Translations under genes and position numbers: made by a program
In this document: piece after piece, positions 7,789 to 16,477 of the stretch
Position numbering within the stretch: the stretch's first letter is position 1
Layout of the letters: the number at the start of each line of letters is the position of its first letter
From: an uncultured Pelagibacteraceae bacterium
Lineage (GTDB): Bacteria > Pseudomonadota > Alphaproteobacteria > Pelagibacterales > Pelagibacteraceae
DNA length: 47,611 nt
Direction of reading: 5' to 3'
Assembly: GCA_902596975.1 (NCBI GenBank)
Contig: CACJWS010000009.1
Span: forward strand, 1 to 47,611
The notes under the pieces: generated by a model
What the model saw: the letters and a program-made list of their open reading frames with translations, nothing else
Told to the model about the DNA's origin: nothing
Database searches by the model: none

Positions 7789-8798
7789 TGGATTTCTTAA
7801 ATGCAATAATTGTACTTTTTAATTTCACAGTAATACCAGCGTTAGCTTATGGTTCACAATTAGCTTTAGGTGCTATTTTTGTTACTTTAATTTATGCAGT
7901 TTTAAGATTTGCTAATTTTGCAACCGGAGACATGATGTCTTTTGGAACAATGTTTGCAGTTATTCTAACATATTATTTTCAGTCTTTAGGTTTTGGATTA
8001 GGTTTTTTACCAACAGCACTTTTAACAATTCCTTTCGCCATCTTTATGATGATTTTATATATGTTAATCATAGATAAATTTGTTTTCAGTTATTACAGGA
8101 TAAAAAAAAGTCCTCCAGTTCAGTTTGCAATGGTTAGTGTAGGGGTTATGTTTGTCACTCAAGCCTTAATTAGAATAATCATTGGACCATCTGATAGAAG
8201 ATTTTTAGATGGTGAAAAATTTATAATTAAAGCAACAGAATTTAAAGAGATGACTGGTCTTGCAGAAGGTATAACTTTAAAATCAACACAAGCAATAACA
8301 ATAATCGTAACTTTAATTGTTGTTTCAATAATGTTTTGGTTTTTAAATAGAACTAAAACTGGAACAAGTATGAGAGCTTATTCGGACAATGAAGATTTAG
8401 CATTATTGTCTGGTATAGATCCTAAGAGAGTTGTTTTGATAACATGGGTCATCGCAGGAATTTTGGCTACTATTGGTGGAGTATTATACGGTTTAGATAA
8501 AAGTTATAGACCTTTTGTTTATTTTAATAATATGCTTCCAATATTCGCCGCAGCAATTGTTGGAGGAATTGGAAATCCATTTGGAGCCTTCCTAGGTGGA
8601 TACGTTATAGCTTTTGCAGAAATATTTGTAACTTACGCATACAAAAGATTTATTTCATATCTATTACCTGAACATCTTGAGCCAGATTCTTTACTCCAGT
8701 TATTATCGACAGATTACAAGTTTGCAGTTTCATTCTCAATTTTAGTAATTGTTTTATTAATAAGGCCGTCAGGTATCTTTAAAGGAAAAGTAATATGA
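7788..8798 (+). CDS. livH: Second Liv-type ABC permease (LivH-like)
   Basis: Membrane subunit of the second Liv-type importer (336 residues, slightly longer than a typical 290-310). It has about eight hydrophobic spans. The family start is seen in 'ALAYGSQLALGAIFVTLIYAVLRFANFATGDMM' (residues about 19-51), the usual 'G.i.aLiAlGltLiyGv.riiNfAhG...m' pattern. The coupling-loop region is 'RTKTGTSMRAYSDNEDLALLSGID', and the Gly-rich 'IVGGIGNPFGAFLGG' lies near the end. It is TAATG-coupled to livF and ATGA-coupled to livM. Confidence 0.92.
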   Translation: MDFLNAIIVLFNFTVIPALAYGSQLALGAIFVTLIYAVLRFANFATGDMMSFGTMFAVILTYYFQSLGFGLGFLPTALLTIPFAIFMMILYMLIIDKFVFSYYRIKKSPPVQFAMVSVGVMFVTQALIRIIIGPSDRRFLDGEKFIIKATEFKEMTGLAEGITLKSTQAITIIVTLIVVSIMFWFLNRTKTGTSMRAYSDNEDLALLSGIDPKRVVLITWVIAGILATIGGVLYGLDKSYRPFVYFNNMLPIFAAAIVGGIGNPFGAFLGGYVIAFAEIFVTYAYKRFISYLLPEHLEPDSLLQLLSTDYKFAVSFSILVIVLLIRPSGIFKGKVI

Positions 8799-10165
8799 GG
8801 AATTATAAAAATGTCATCGCCGCATATTCAATCATGATATTTTTAATAATTTTGGTTGGGATATTTCAATCCTGGTCTATAGCATTAACTATTTTAAATT
8901 ATTGTTTAATTTCTGCAGTTATGACAATTGGGGCGAATATACAATGGGGTTATGCTGGATTAATTAATTTTGGAATAATGGGATATACAGCATTAGGAGG
9001 ATTAGCTGTAGTTTTAGTTTCGGTTGAACCAGTCAAAAAAGCTTGGCAAGTTGGAGGTTTAAATATTTTAGCTTGTATATGGATAATTGTTGCAATTATC
9101 TTTGTAGTTAAATTTATACTTAATAGATTTGATAAGTCTAAATTAAGAAATTACTCAGTAGCTTCTGTAATCTTGGGTGGAATAATTTTACTAAGAGTAA
9201 CTGCTGCACCAGGGATAGAAGCTATAGAGTCAGTTGATCCAGCAAAGACAGGATTTCTCGGTGGCATGGGATTACCCGTTTTATTTTCCTGGATTTTCGG
9301 TGCGCTTTTGGCTGGCAGTTTAGCATTTGTCATAGGAAAGATCGCATTAGGTCTTCGTGCAGATTATTTAGCTATTGCAACATTATTAATAGCAGAAATT
9401 ATCGTTTCAATTATTAAACATGAGGAATGGTTGGCAAGAGGTGTAAAAAATGTAATAGGATTAAAAAGACCAGCACCATACGAAATAGATCTACAAACTT
9501 CAGAATGGTTTATAAATTTAGTTACAAAATTTAATTCATCAAAATTAAATTTAATTAATTCAATCTCTGATAAGCAAGAAGCTCTAAATCAAATGGTTAT
9601 TGATGCTTCATCGGTTTATGTAAAATTATGTTTTACAGGTTTATTTCTTACTGTTGTTATTATCTTGTTAATTGTGACTCAGAAAGCCCTCTATTCACCT
9701 TGGGGAAGGAAAATGAGAGCTATAAGAGATAATGAAGAGGCGGCAAGTGCAATGGGTAAAAATATTGTTAAAGAGCATCTTCTTATTTTTATTTTGGGAT
9801 CTGCAATTGTTGGCTTAGCTGGAGCTATGATGGTTACAAATGACGGTTTGTTTACACCAGGCAGCTATAGACCTATGAGATATACTTTTGTAATTTGGGT
9901 TATGGTTATTGTAGGTGGAACAGGAAATAATTTTGGAGCAATATTGGGCGGATTTGTAGTTTGGTTTTTATGGGTCGAAGCTGCTCCAATTGCATTATTT
10001 TTAATTAATTTGTTTACATCCCATCTGCCAGAAACTAATGCAGTGAGAGTTCACTTAATTGAAAGTGCCCCATATTTTAGATTCTTAGTCATAGGAATTG
10101 GTTTACTTTTAATAATGCGTTATAGACCACAAGGAATTATTCCGGAAAAAATTATTAAACAATAA
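8795..10165 (+). CDS. livM: Second Liv-type ABC permease (LivM-like), enlarged
   Basis: Membrane subunit of the second Liv-type importer. At 456 residues it is over 100 longer than the first LivM. The hallmark 'LGLRADYLAIATLLIAEII' (about 185-203) and the coupling segment 'RKMRAIRDNEEAASAMGKN' are conserved. The extra length comes mainly from two regions. One (about 75-165) adds hydrophobic helices and the loop 'APGIEAIESVDPAKTGFLGG'; the other (about 235-275) is a hydrophilic loop. Similar enlarged LivM proteins exist in alphaproteobacterial HAAT systems. The stop codon overlaps the start of a 22-codon reading frame (TAATG). Confidence 0.9.
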   Translation: MRNYKNVIAAYSIMIFLIILVGIFQSWSIALTILNYCLISAVMTIGANIQWGYAGLINFGIMGYTALGGLAVVLVSVEPVKKAWQVGGLNILACIWIIVAIIFVVKFILNRFDKSKLRNYSVASVILGGIILLRVTAAPGIEAIESVDPAKTGFLGGMGLPVLFSWIFGALLAGSLAFVIGKIALGLRADYLAIATLLIAEIIVSIIKHEEWLARGVKNVIGLKRPAPYEIDLQTSEWFINLVTKFNSSKLNLINSISDKQEALNQMVIDASSVYVKLCFTGLFLTVVIILLIVTQKALYSPWGRKMRAIRDNEEAASAMGKNIVKEHLLIFILGSAIVGLAGAMMVTNDGLFTPGSYRPMRYTFVIWVMVIVGGTGNNFGAILGGFVVWFLWVEAAPIALFLINLFTSHLPETNAVRVHLIESAPYFRFLVIGIGLLLIMRYRPQGIIPEKIIKQ

Positions 10166-10233
10166 TGTATTATATTTTATTAGGTATTGTTTTAGGATTA
10201 ATATTTTATTTATCTGATAAATATTTATTTTAA
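10165..10233 (+). CDS. Tiny hydrophobic peptide (22 aa) coupled to livM
   Basis: An ATG overlapping the livM stop (TAATG) opens a 22-codon frame with an almost wholly hydrophobic product: MYYILLGIVLGLIFYLSDKY then LF. It predicts one short membrane helix with a charged end. The stop lies inside the left arm of the following terminator, so the transcript ends right after it. The same stop/start overlap links the other genes of this operon, which argues for translation. It could be a small transporter subunit or simply a spurious frame in AT-rich DNA; nothing in it identifies a function. Confidence 0.45.
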   Translation: MYYILLGIVLGLIFYLSDKYLF

Positions 10234-10260
10234 AACCCCAGTTAAGAAACTGGGGTTTTA
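10231..10260. terminator. Bidirectional rho-independent terminator
   Basis: A perfect inverted repeat: 13-base arms at 10231-10243 and 10248-10260 around an AAGA loop. The core is CCCCAGTT/AACTGGGG, flanked by A runs on one side and T runs on the other. It therefore works on both strands, ending the second liv operon (+) and the livJ gene (-, stop at 10269). Confidence 0.93.
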
Positions 10261-10268
10261 ATTTCTAA

Positions 10269-11459
10269 TTATCTTTGCTTTTTGTCTTTAAACTTTCCAC
10301 CTTTTATTTCTTTTTCAATAAAAGATCCAAAAGCTTCACCAACATCTGTAAATTCAACAGCTGTAGCACCTTCATAATTTACTGCTTTACCTTTAGCTAA
10401 TAAATCAAGTGCTTTCTTTAATTCACCTGGATAAATTTTTGTTCCAGGAGCATTGGCTACTGACATTACATTTTTTTGAACAGTCATTCTGTCAGCTTTT
10501 CCACCAGCTTGCATTGCAAGTGTGATCAAGGCTGCTGCATCATAACTTTCACCTGTGTAAGGGCCTGATGAGTCAATACCACCAGCACTAGCAACTTCTT
10601 TAAATATACCAGCACCTTTACCCATTGATCCAGGTAAAGATCCAAATGATTTATTTAAATCTTTTCCAAATCTGTCAGTAAGAGAGTCACCAATCATTCC
10701 ATCTGAAAGAACAAAAGTATCAAATGATCCAGAGTCTAATGATCCTTGAATTATACTACCACCAGCTTGATCTAAGTAACCTAAAACAGCAAGAGCATCT
10801 CCACCTGCTGCTGCAAGTGTTGCTACTTCTGCTCCATAGTCACCTTTACCTTCTTCGTGTGCTGTAACAGCTGTTACTTTAATACCATGAGCTTTAACTG
10901 CAGCTACATAAACATCAGCTAAACCTTTTCCGTAGTCATTGTTAGTATGAGTTACAGCTAATGATTTAACTTTTCTGTCCTTTGTAATATCTGCTAAGAC
11001 TTGTCCTCCTCTAGCATCAGATGGAGCAGTTCTAAAGAAATAACCATTATCATTAAGATCAGTTAATCCTGGAGATGTAGCTGATGGTGAAATCATAACA
11101 ACACCATTTGGTACGGCAACATTAGTTGCTATTGCACCTGTAACACCAGAACAATCAGCACCCATAATCGCAACAACGCCACCTGAAACTAAACCTTCAG
11201 CAGCAGTTGTAGCAGCAGCAGAGTCAACACAAGTTGAGTCAGCTCTTTCTACAGATATTTTTTTTCCACCAAGTAATGAGCCAGAATCTGAAGCTTCTTT
11301 AAAAGCTAGTTCAGCAGAAGCTGCCATTGCAGGTGTTAGGGTTTCAATAGGACCAGTAAATCCTAAAATAATACCCATTTTAATTCCATGCCCATCTGAA
11401 AAAGCTTTTGAAGTAAAGCTTAAGATAAACACGAATATACCTATTAATAATTTTTTCAT
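10269..11459 (-). CDS. livJ: Liv-type periplasmic substrate-binding protein
   Basis: Periplasmic solute receptor of the branched-chain amino acid family (Peripla_BP_6), 396 residues. The Sec signal peptide covers residues 1-21 (lipobox absent, cleavage probably after 'SKAFS'). The mature protein opens 'IKMGIILGFTGPIETLTPAMAASAELAF', the standard start of this family. Next come 'GADCSGVTGAIATNVAVPNGVVMISPSATSP', containing the Ser/Thr ligand-binding loop, and 'VTHTNNDYGKGLADVY'. It is encoded convergently to the second liv permease operon and is the only such receptor in the window, so it may serve either or both Liv systems. A good promoter (11502-11530), a perfect palindrome and an AGGGA ribosome-binding site precede it, consistent with high separate expression. 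Confidence 0.93.
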   Translation of the reverse strand: MKKLLIGIFVFILSFTSKAFSDGHGIKMGIILGFTGPIETLTPAMAASAELAFKEASDSGSLLGGKKISVERADSTCVDSAAATTAAEGLVSGGVVAIMGADCSGVTGAIATNVAVPNGVVMISPSATSPGLTDLNDNGYFFRTAPSDARGGQVLADITKDRKVKSLAVTHTNNDYGKGLADVYVAAVKAHGIKVTAVTAHEEGKGDYGAEVATLAAAGGDALAVLGYLDQAGGSIIQGSLDSGSFDTFVLSDGMIGDSLTDRFGKDLNKSFGSLPGSMGKGAGIFKEVASAGGIDSSGPYTGESYDAAALITLAMQAGGKADRMTVQKNVMSVANAPGTKIYPGELKKALDLLAKGKAVNYEGATAVEFTDVGEAFGSFIEKEIKGGKFKDKKQR

Positions 11460-11463
11460 ATTT

Positions 11464-11468
11464 TCCCT
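11464..11468 (-). promoter_or_regulatory. Ribosome-binding site of livJ
   Basis: On the minus strand an AGGGA (within AAAGGGAAAA) sits four bases before the livJ ATG. Purine-rich sites this clear are uncommon in this window and occur in front of the three binding-protein genes. Confidence 0.7.
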
Positions 11469-11470
11469 TT

Positions 11471-11484
11471 AATTGTTAACAATT
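11471..11484. promoter_or_regulatory. Palindrome in the livJ leader
   Basis: AATTGTTAACAATT, a perfect 14-base palindrome, lies between the predicted livJ promoter and its ribosome-binding site, where a repressor or a small RNA structure could act. The function is inferred from position only; AT-rich DNA gives such palindromes by chance fairly often. Confidence 0.35.
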
Positions 11485-11501
11485 TATATAAACAAAATTA
11501 A

Positions 11502-11530
11502 ATCTTATTGGATTATTTTTTCAATGACAA
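11502..11530 (-). promoter_or_regulatory. Predicted sigma-70 promoter of livJ
   Basis: Read on the minus strand: TTGTCA, a 17-base spacer, then TAAGAT. Transcription would begin near 11495, leaving a leader of about 35 bases that holds the palindrome and the ribosome-binding site. Five of six -35 bases and four of six -10 bases match consensus. Confidence 0.5.
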
Positions 11531-11587
11531 TTTTGTCTGATATTTGAAGAATTATTAGTTAATTTTAATAATATTTTTATTTTTTCA

Positions 11588-14500
11588 TTAAAATTTAAAT
11601 GATCCTGTAAAAATAAAGTTTGTATCTAGGCTATCCTGTTTAAAGTGTCCCAAATCATCAGTTATTAATGTCTTAAATCCTAATCTTAAAGAACTATCAA
11701 ATTCTTTAATATAACTTAAAGTTATATCTTTTTGTCTACCTGATGGACTTAGCTTTATACTATGATCTTGGTATGGTATTACCCCATTTTTATCCGATAA
11801 TCCTATAAATCGAAATTTCATATCACCTTTTTCAATTCGGTTAGGTTGTGAGTATGTTAAATTAATACTATCTTTTCCAAATATATTATTTAATTGGTAA
11901 TCTACCTCAAAACTTGAACTTAAAACTTTTGATGAACCAATTATAAAATTATCATTCCCATTTTTTAACTGAGAAATTCCAGTAGTATTATTAAATGATA
12001 TTGAGCTATTGTTATTAAAATTTTTATTTAAATTAAAACCAAAAAAATTTGTTAAATTATTATTATTTAATCCAAAAGCTCCGCTTGATTTAGAAAGTAA
12101 AAAACTTTCACTTTCTTTCATAATACCTGCTGTTAAAGAAAATTCTTCAAAATTTTCATTATTTAAATTTAATGAAAAAGCTAAAGTTTCTATTGGCAAG
12201 ATTACATCTTTATTCATATTTGTAAGAGGATTAATCTTTGAGTTATTGTAGCTAATTAATAAATCGCCATCATTTAAAAATAATCTTTGATTAAAACCCA
12301 TACCTGTATTTTCAGTTAAGAAAGGATTTATATAAAAATTATTTTTCGGTAAAGCATTTTGAATTGCTAAATTTGGGGCATCCAAAGTTATGCTTGTGCC
12401 ATAATTATATTTATTTTTAAAATTTATATATTCTCCCTCAAAGATGTTATTTGAAGTTTGACCACTTATTTCAATTTTGCTCAAGTTTTCCAATTCTTCA
12501 TTTATAGATAATTTTATTTTTTGATTATTTTTATTTTCAGTATTAATAAAATCAGAAACATATATTTTAAAACCACCATGCAATGCATCATAAGCATATG
12601 TAAATTTATTTTCCAAACCTTTAGAAATTGCATTACCTAAAGATGAGGAAGTAGATAAAGATGATAAGGAAACAGGATATTTTTTTAGTTGTGCAAATGG
12701 TATTTGTCCGCCACCCGATGATCCACCCCCACCACCACTTCCTCCACCTCCTCCAAATGAAAGAGGATTTGAGCTTGTAGTAATTGGTGATAAAGCGGCA
12801 TACATGTCAGGCACACCATGACCCCAAGTATCATTATAACCGTGCTTAATAGATGCTCCATGAACTGTAAATGTAGTGTTGCCGCTTGGTGTGAACCAAG
12901 CATTATTGGCTGACGCCAAAAGTCTATCTGTCAGCTGCTCGGGTGTATGATTAGGAAAGGCTTGTCCTAAAAGTGCAATCATACCAGAAACTTGTGGAGC
13001 ACCCATTGACGATCCATTGGAAACTGTATATTGACTTGTTCCTCCAGCATCTATGTAACCAGCCGCACCAATTTGTTTATCATCAACTACTAAACACCAT
13101 TCTTTAGCTGCTCCACAGGGATTACCTAATCTATTAAAGTCTGATGTAGAAGCTCCTGATAAAGAAGTGCCAGTAAATTCAGCATACATTACAGAAAGCC
13201 ATGCATCAGTTAGATCAACCGAGTCATCTGTTCCATTAAAATAAGCTGGTAGCCCTGCCATTACACTTACATCAGTGTCATTTACATAATTTGAACTTGC
13301 CCAAACTATTACACCACTATTTTGAAAATTATCTAGTGCAGTTATATATGTAGATGTATGTGAGCCAAAAGCATGCATAGTAGAATTATTTAATTCTTCT
13401 CTTATAGTTCTACCATTATTGCTAGCATCATTAACTAATTCAGACCACTCAACAGCACTAGTACAGCTATTACCAACACAACCTTGACTGTATCCCCAAC
13501 TATTATTCATTACAATTGCAGAATGTGTTGTTCTTGCCGTGTCTATATCTGAGGCTTGAGCAGTTCCATTATCATCAAATGTTGAAAATACAATATCAGC
13601 ATCTGGAGCAACACCATGAGTAGTTCCACTGATAATACCAGCAGCAATACTAGCAACATGAGTACCATGTTGTGTAGAATTATTTGATGTTGAAGGAGAA
13701 TCTAACATTGTTACTGTTTTACCTTGGAATGATGAATGATTATTATGCATAGCGTCATCCATTACATATATTGTTTGACTATCACCAAGTAAATATTGAT
13801 TACTGCTATTCTTAAATGAATGTGCCTTGTGTAAATTAACAAGCTCATATGGATGAACATTATTTGAAGATTGATCAACCAAAGTCCATGAGGATCTACC
13901 AGTAATTGTGCTTTGAACACTTGTATCTTCAGAGTAAGCTGTAGTATTACATTTTAATACATAATCATAAATTGTAATTGTTGTTTGAGTATTACCTGTT
14001 GTAGATACATCCGTCGTGCTTGCAGTGATAATAACAGTTTCGGAGGTTTCATCTGTAGTATCATTCACAGGTGTAAGAGTTATTGAAGCACTTGTAGATC
14101 CTGAAACAATCGTTGATGATGAAGAAGATAAATTATAATCTGTTCCAGATGTAGCCGTACCTCCAGTACTATATGTAATATTTACATTAGAGGAGTGGGC
14201 TTTTGTCAAATTTCCTGTGATAGTTATTCCTGTATCACATTCACCCAAGCTGCTAGCTGAAACCGAAAAAGATAATGTGGCTGGACTTGATGAAGAACTA
14301 CCGCTTCCACCACCACCACCTCCACCAGCAAGAGCAGCTACACCTACAGCAGCAATAATTCCAACTTGTGATCCAGCAAACCCAATATTTGATGCATTTT
14401 TTGGTTTTACAGATAAATTTAATATTAATGGATCAAATGAGTTATAAATATTTAAAAGCAACTCCTGTCTTTTAAATTCTGACATATAGTTAGTCCATTT

Positions 14501-14986
14501 TGATAAATAATTAATATCTTCTGTTAGAGCATATAAATCTTGAGGATTATTTTTTATATGTGTATTTAGTTTTTTAAAGTCTTTATTATTTAGTGTAAAA
14601 TTTTTAGCTTCATTATAATTTTCTGAAAAGACAGTTGGTTTGTTAAACAAGCTTTCTTCTTGAGCCATTTTTTCTAGATCTGGATTTAAAAAATCTTTCA
14701 TTATTTGTCTAAATCCCTTTTTTTTCTTAATAGTTTCGTTATTAGGTAAATTTAATTCAATAATGTCATCAATAATTCCATTTTTATTTTTAATTAAATT
14801 TATTCCTTCATCATTGATTTTAATATTTTGATCCAAGAAACATTTTTGTATTTTATTTTTATAGTCAACGTAAGAACTATAACTCTTTATGCATTTATTT
14901 AATTCAGCAAAATTTTTAAATGTTGCAGAGTAAGAAAGATTATAATTAATTATGATAAAAAATATTGAAAAAACAAATACTCTCAT
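11588..14986 (-). CDS. Secreted S8 subtilisin-like serine protease, autotransporter-like
   Basis: A 1132-residue exported protein and the largest gene here. Order: signal peptide (1-20); a charged 160-residue region; a hydrophobic patch and Gly/Ser linker (about 202-234). Next is a Calx-beta-like domain (about 236-340), with 'GTATSGTDY' and an acidic 'VNDTTDETSETVII'. The peptidase domain (about 380-735) is followed by a second Gly/Ser linker (744-760), then about 370 beta-rich residues ending in Phe-Lys-Phe. The catalytic triad is D410 (in YVMDDAMHNNH), H440 (HGTHVASIAAG) and S660 (SNGSSMGAPQVSG). N566 is the likely oxyanion residue. The C-terminus resembles an outer-membrane barrel (alternating residues, terminal aromatic), so self-transport to the cell surface is likely but not proven. 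It starts five bases after the DMT gene stop. Confidence 0.85.
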   Translation of the reverse strand: MRVFVFSIFFIIINYNLSYSATFKNFAELNKCIKSYSSYVDYKNKIQKCFLDQNIKINDEGINLIKNKNGIIDDIIELNLPNNETIKKKKGFRQIMKDFLNPDLEKMAQEESLFNKPTVFSENYNEAKNFTLNNKDFKKLNTHIKNNPQDLYALTEDINYLSKWTNYMSEFKRQELLLNIYNSFDPLILNLSVKPKNASNIGFAGSQVGIIAAVGVAALAGGGGGGGSGSSSSSPATLSFSVSASSLGECDTGITITGNLTKAHSSNVNITYSTGGTATSGTDYNLSSSSSTIVSGSTSASITLTPVNDTTDETSETVIITASTTDVSTTGNTQTTITIYDYVLKCNTTAYSEDTSVQSTITGRSSWTLVDQSSNNVHPYELVNLHKAHSFKNSSNQYLLGDSQTIYVMDDAMHNNHSSFQGKTVTMLDSPSTSNNSTQHGTHVASIAAGIISGTTHGVAPDADIVFSTFDDNGTAQASDIDTARTTHSAIVMNNSWGYSQGCVGNSCTSAVEWSELVNDASNNGRTIREELNNSTMHAFGSHTSTYITALDNFQNSGVIVWASSNYVNDTDVSVMAGLPAYFNGTDDSVDLTDAWLSVMYAEFTGTSLSGASTSDFNRLGNPCGAAKEWCLVVDDKQIGAAGYIDAGGTSQYTVSNGSSMGAPQVSGMIALLGQAFPNHTPEQLTDRLLASANNAWFTPSGNTTFTVHGASIKHGYNDTWGHGVPDMYAALSPITTSSNPLSFGGGGGSGGGGGSSGGGQIPFAQLKKYPVSLSSLSTSSSLGNAISKGLENKFTYAYDALHGGFKIYVSDFINTENKNNQKIKLSINEELENLSKIEISGQTSNNIFEGEYINFKNKYNYGTSITLDAPNLAIQNALPKNNFYINPFLTENTGMGFNQRLFLNDGDLLISYNNSKINPLTNMNKDVILPIETLAFSLNLNNENFEEFSLTAGIMKESESFLLSKSSGAFGLNNNNLTNFFGFNLNKNFNNNSSISFNNTTGISQLKNGNDNFIIGSSKVLSSSFEVDYQLNNIFGKDSINLTYSQPNRIEKGDMKFRFIGLSDKNGVIPYQDHSIKLSPSGRQKDITLSYIKEFDSSLRLGFKTLITDDLGHFKQDSLDTNFIFTGSFKF

Positions 14987-14991
14987 TGAGC

Positions 14992-15939
14992 TTATCTATT
15001 AGGTGTATCTGTAGCTATCATTTGATTTTTTACTTTTTCTCTAAAATATATATATACACCAGCAGCAATTATTATTACTGCTCCGACAAAAGTTCGAGTA
15101 GTTGGAATAGTTTCGAAAAGAATATATCCCGCGATCATAGCAAAAATTATATAAGAATATTCAAACAAAGAAATTATGGAAGGTGACGCAATACTATAAG
15201 CAGAAAAAACGCAGAAAAAAGATATAGAAGCCACAATACCCATTATCAAAACATATGGCCATGAAGCCGAAGGATTAGTAAACCATTCTCTTACAATAAA
15301 CTGTAAAGTTGGATCAGAAAAATTATTAAATTTTCCATCTCCACTGACAAAATAAATAATTAAACTTACAACAACTGCAAAAATATAAAGCAAGGTCATT
15401 TGAGTATAAATATTATCTTTATCAGAAGTATATTTTGTAATTGTCATTGAGCATGCATAACAAAGTGCACATCCAACAGGCGCTAATTTGAAAAAGTTAA
15501 ATTCTTCAAGTGTTGGATTAAGTACAATTAATACTCCTATAAAACCTACAACAATTGCACTCCATCTTCTAATTCCAATTTGCTCTTTTAAGAAAAATTT
15601 AGCAAACATAGACATAAAGAAAGGACATGAGAAAAACAAAGCACTAACCATCGCCAAAGACATAAAGGTCAAAGAAATATAAAAAAAAGCAAATCCAAAA
15701 AAGAAACAAACTACTCTAACTAAAGTTAAAAAAGGGTAATGTGTTTTAAGAGTAATTTTTTTTTTTGTTATTAAAAAAAAGGATATGAGAATAGTCGCTT
15801 GTATTAAAGTTCTTCCCAAATATAACTCAAATAATGCAATATCTTCAAAAATAAATTTTATCAATGAATCTTGAATGGAAAAAAAGGCCATTCCAGTCAT
15901 AATTAAAAAAATACCCTTTGTATTATCGTTTGTTTGCAT
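14992..15939 (-). CDS. DMT superfamily (EamA) transporter
   Basis: A 315-residue inner-membrane protein of the drug/metabolite transporter superfamily. It has ten predicted helices in two EamA repeats, the first about residues 10-140 and the second about 150-300. The family stretches 'VVGFIGVLIVLNPTLEEF' at the end of repeat one and 'AMIAGYILFETIPTTRTFVGAVIIIAAGVYIYFRE' at the end of repeat two (partly listed) are conserved. The ATG start faces the Gfa-like gene on the other strand with a 61-base gap, and it lies upstream of the S8 protease gene in the same direction. Substrate unknown. Two other DMT proteins occur in this window. Confidence 0.88.
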   Translation of the reverse strand: MQTNDNTKGIFLIMTGMAFFSIQDSLIKFIFEDIALFELYLGRTLIQATILISFFLITKKKITLKTHYPFLTLVRVVCFFFGFAFFYISLTFMSLAMVSALFFSCPFFMSMFAKFFLKEQIGIRRWSAIVVGFIGVLIVLNPTLEEFNFFKLAPVGCALCYACSMTITKYTSDKDNIYTQMTLLYIFAVVVSLIIYFVSGDGKFNNFSDPTLQFIVREWFTNPSASWPYVLIMGIVASISFFCVFSAYSIASPSIISLFEYSYIIFAMIAGYILFETIPTTRTFVGAVIIIAAGVYIYFREKVKNQMIATDTPNR

Positions 15940-16000
15940 ATCGCACCTATATCAAAAAACTTTAACCTTCATAATTAATAAGATATTCTTGAAATTATTT

Positions 16001-16477
16001 ATGGAAGATTTTAAACCAATTTCTGGTAACTGTATTTGTGGAGAAATTGAATATACTATTAAATCTAAGCCTTTATTTACACATGCTTGTCATTGTAAAG
16101 ATTGTAAGAAAATAACCGGATCATCTTTCGTTGTTAATACAAGTATTTTTGAAAATTCATTAGATATCAAAGGTGAGCTTTTAGAAAAGAAGTTAATTGC
16201 AGGCAGTGGAAAAAGTTGCAAAGTTTACTTTTGCAAAAAGTGTGGTGTTTACATTTATTCTGACTATGAATTCGCTGTTAAAAGGATAAGTATCAGAACA
16301 AATACTTTATCTAATCCAGAGCTTTTTCCGCCTCAAGCACACATATTTGTTAAAAGTAAAGATCCATGGATAAATATTGTAAACAAAGATATTTGCTATG
16401 ATGAAATGTATGATCCTAAAATTGCTTGGCCTAAAGAAAGTTTAGATAGATATAAAGAATATCTCGAGTCTAATTAA
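16001..16477 (+). CDS. Gfa-family zinc protein (glutathione-dependent formaldehyde-activating-like)
   Basis: A 158-residue protein of the GFA/CENP-V family. All seven zinc Cys are present: C11-x-C13, C30-x-C32-x-x-C35 and C78-x-x-C81. The founding member, Gfa of Paracoccus, was linked to S-hydroxymethylglutathione formation, but many members have unknown substrates. I chose the ATG at 16001. The frame stays open further upstream, but earlier starts would lie inside the divergent DMT gene and add unrelated residues. The end overlaps the convergent GMC oxidoreductase by eight bases. A second family member lies at 21271. In a neighbourhood rich in demethylation genes, formaldehyde handling is an attractive inference. 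Confidence 0.85.
   Translation: MEDFKPISGNCICGEIEYTIKSKPLFTHACHCKDCKKITGSSFVVNTSIFENSLDIKGELLEKKLIAGSGKSCKVYFCKKCGVYIYSDYEFAVKRISIRTNTLSNPELFPPQAHIFVKSKDPWINIVNKDICYDEMYDPKIAWPKESLDRYKEYLESN

Noticed and set aside
11561..11595. AT-only inverted repeat after the S8 protease stop
   Set aside because: No GC in the stem, a long loop and overlap with the stop codon; not convincing as a terminator.
12685..12903. Frame on - strand overlapping the Gly/Ser linker of the S8 protease
   Set aside because: Alternative frame of the low-complexity linker; the protease frame carries the catalytic Ser region and continues on both sides.
15875..16000. N-terminal extension of the first Gfa-family protein
   Set aside because: It would overlap the divergent DMT gene and adds residues foreign to the family; the ATG at 16001 begins the conserved fold.
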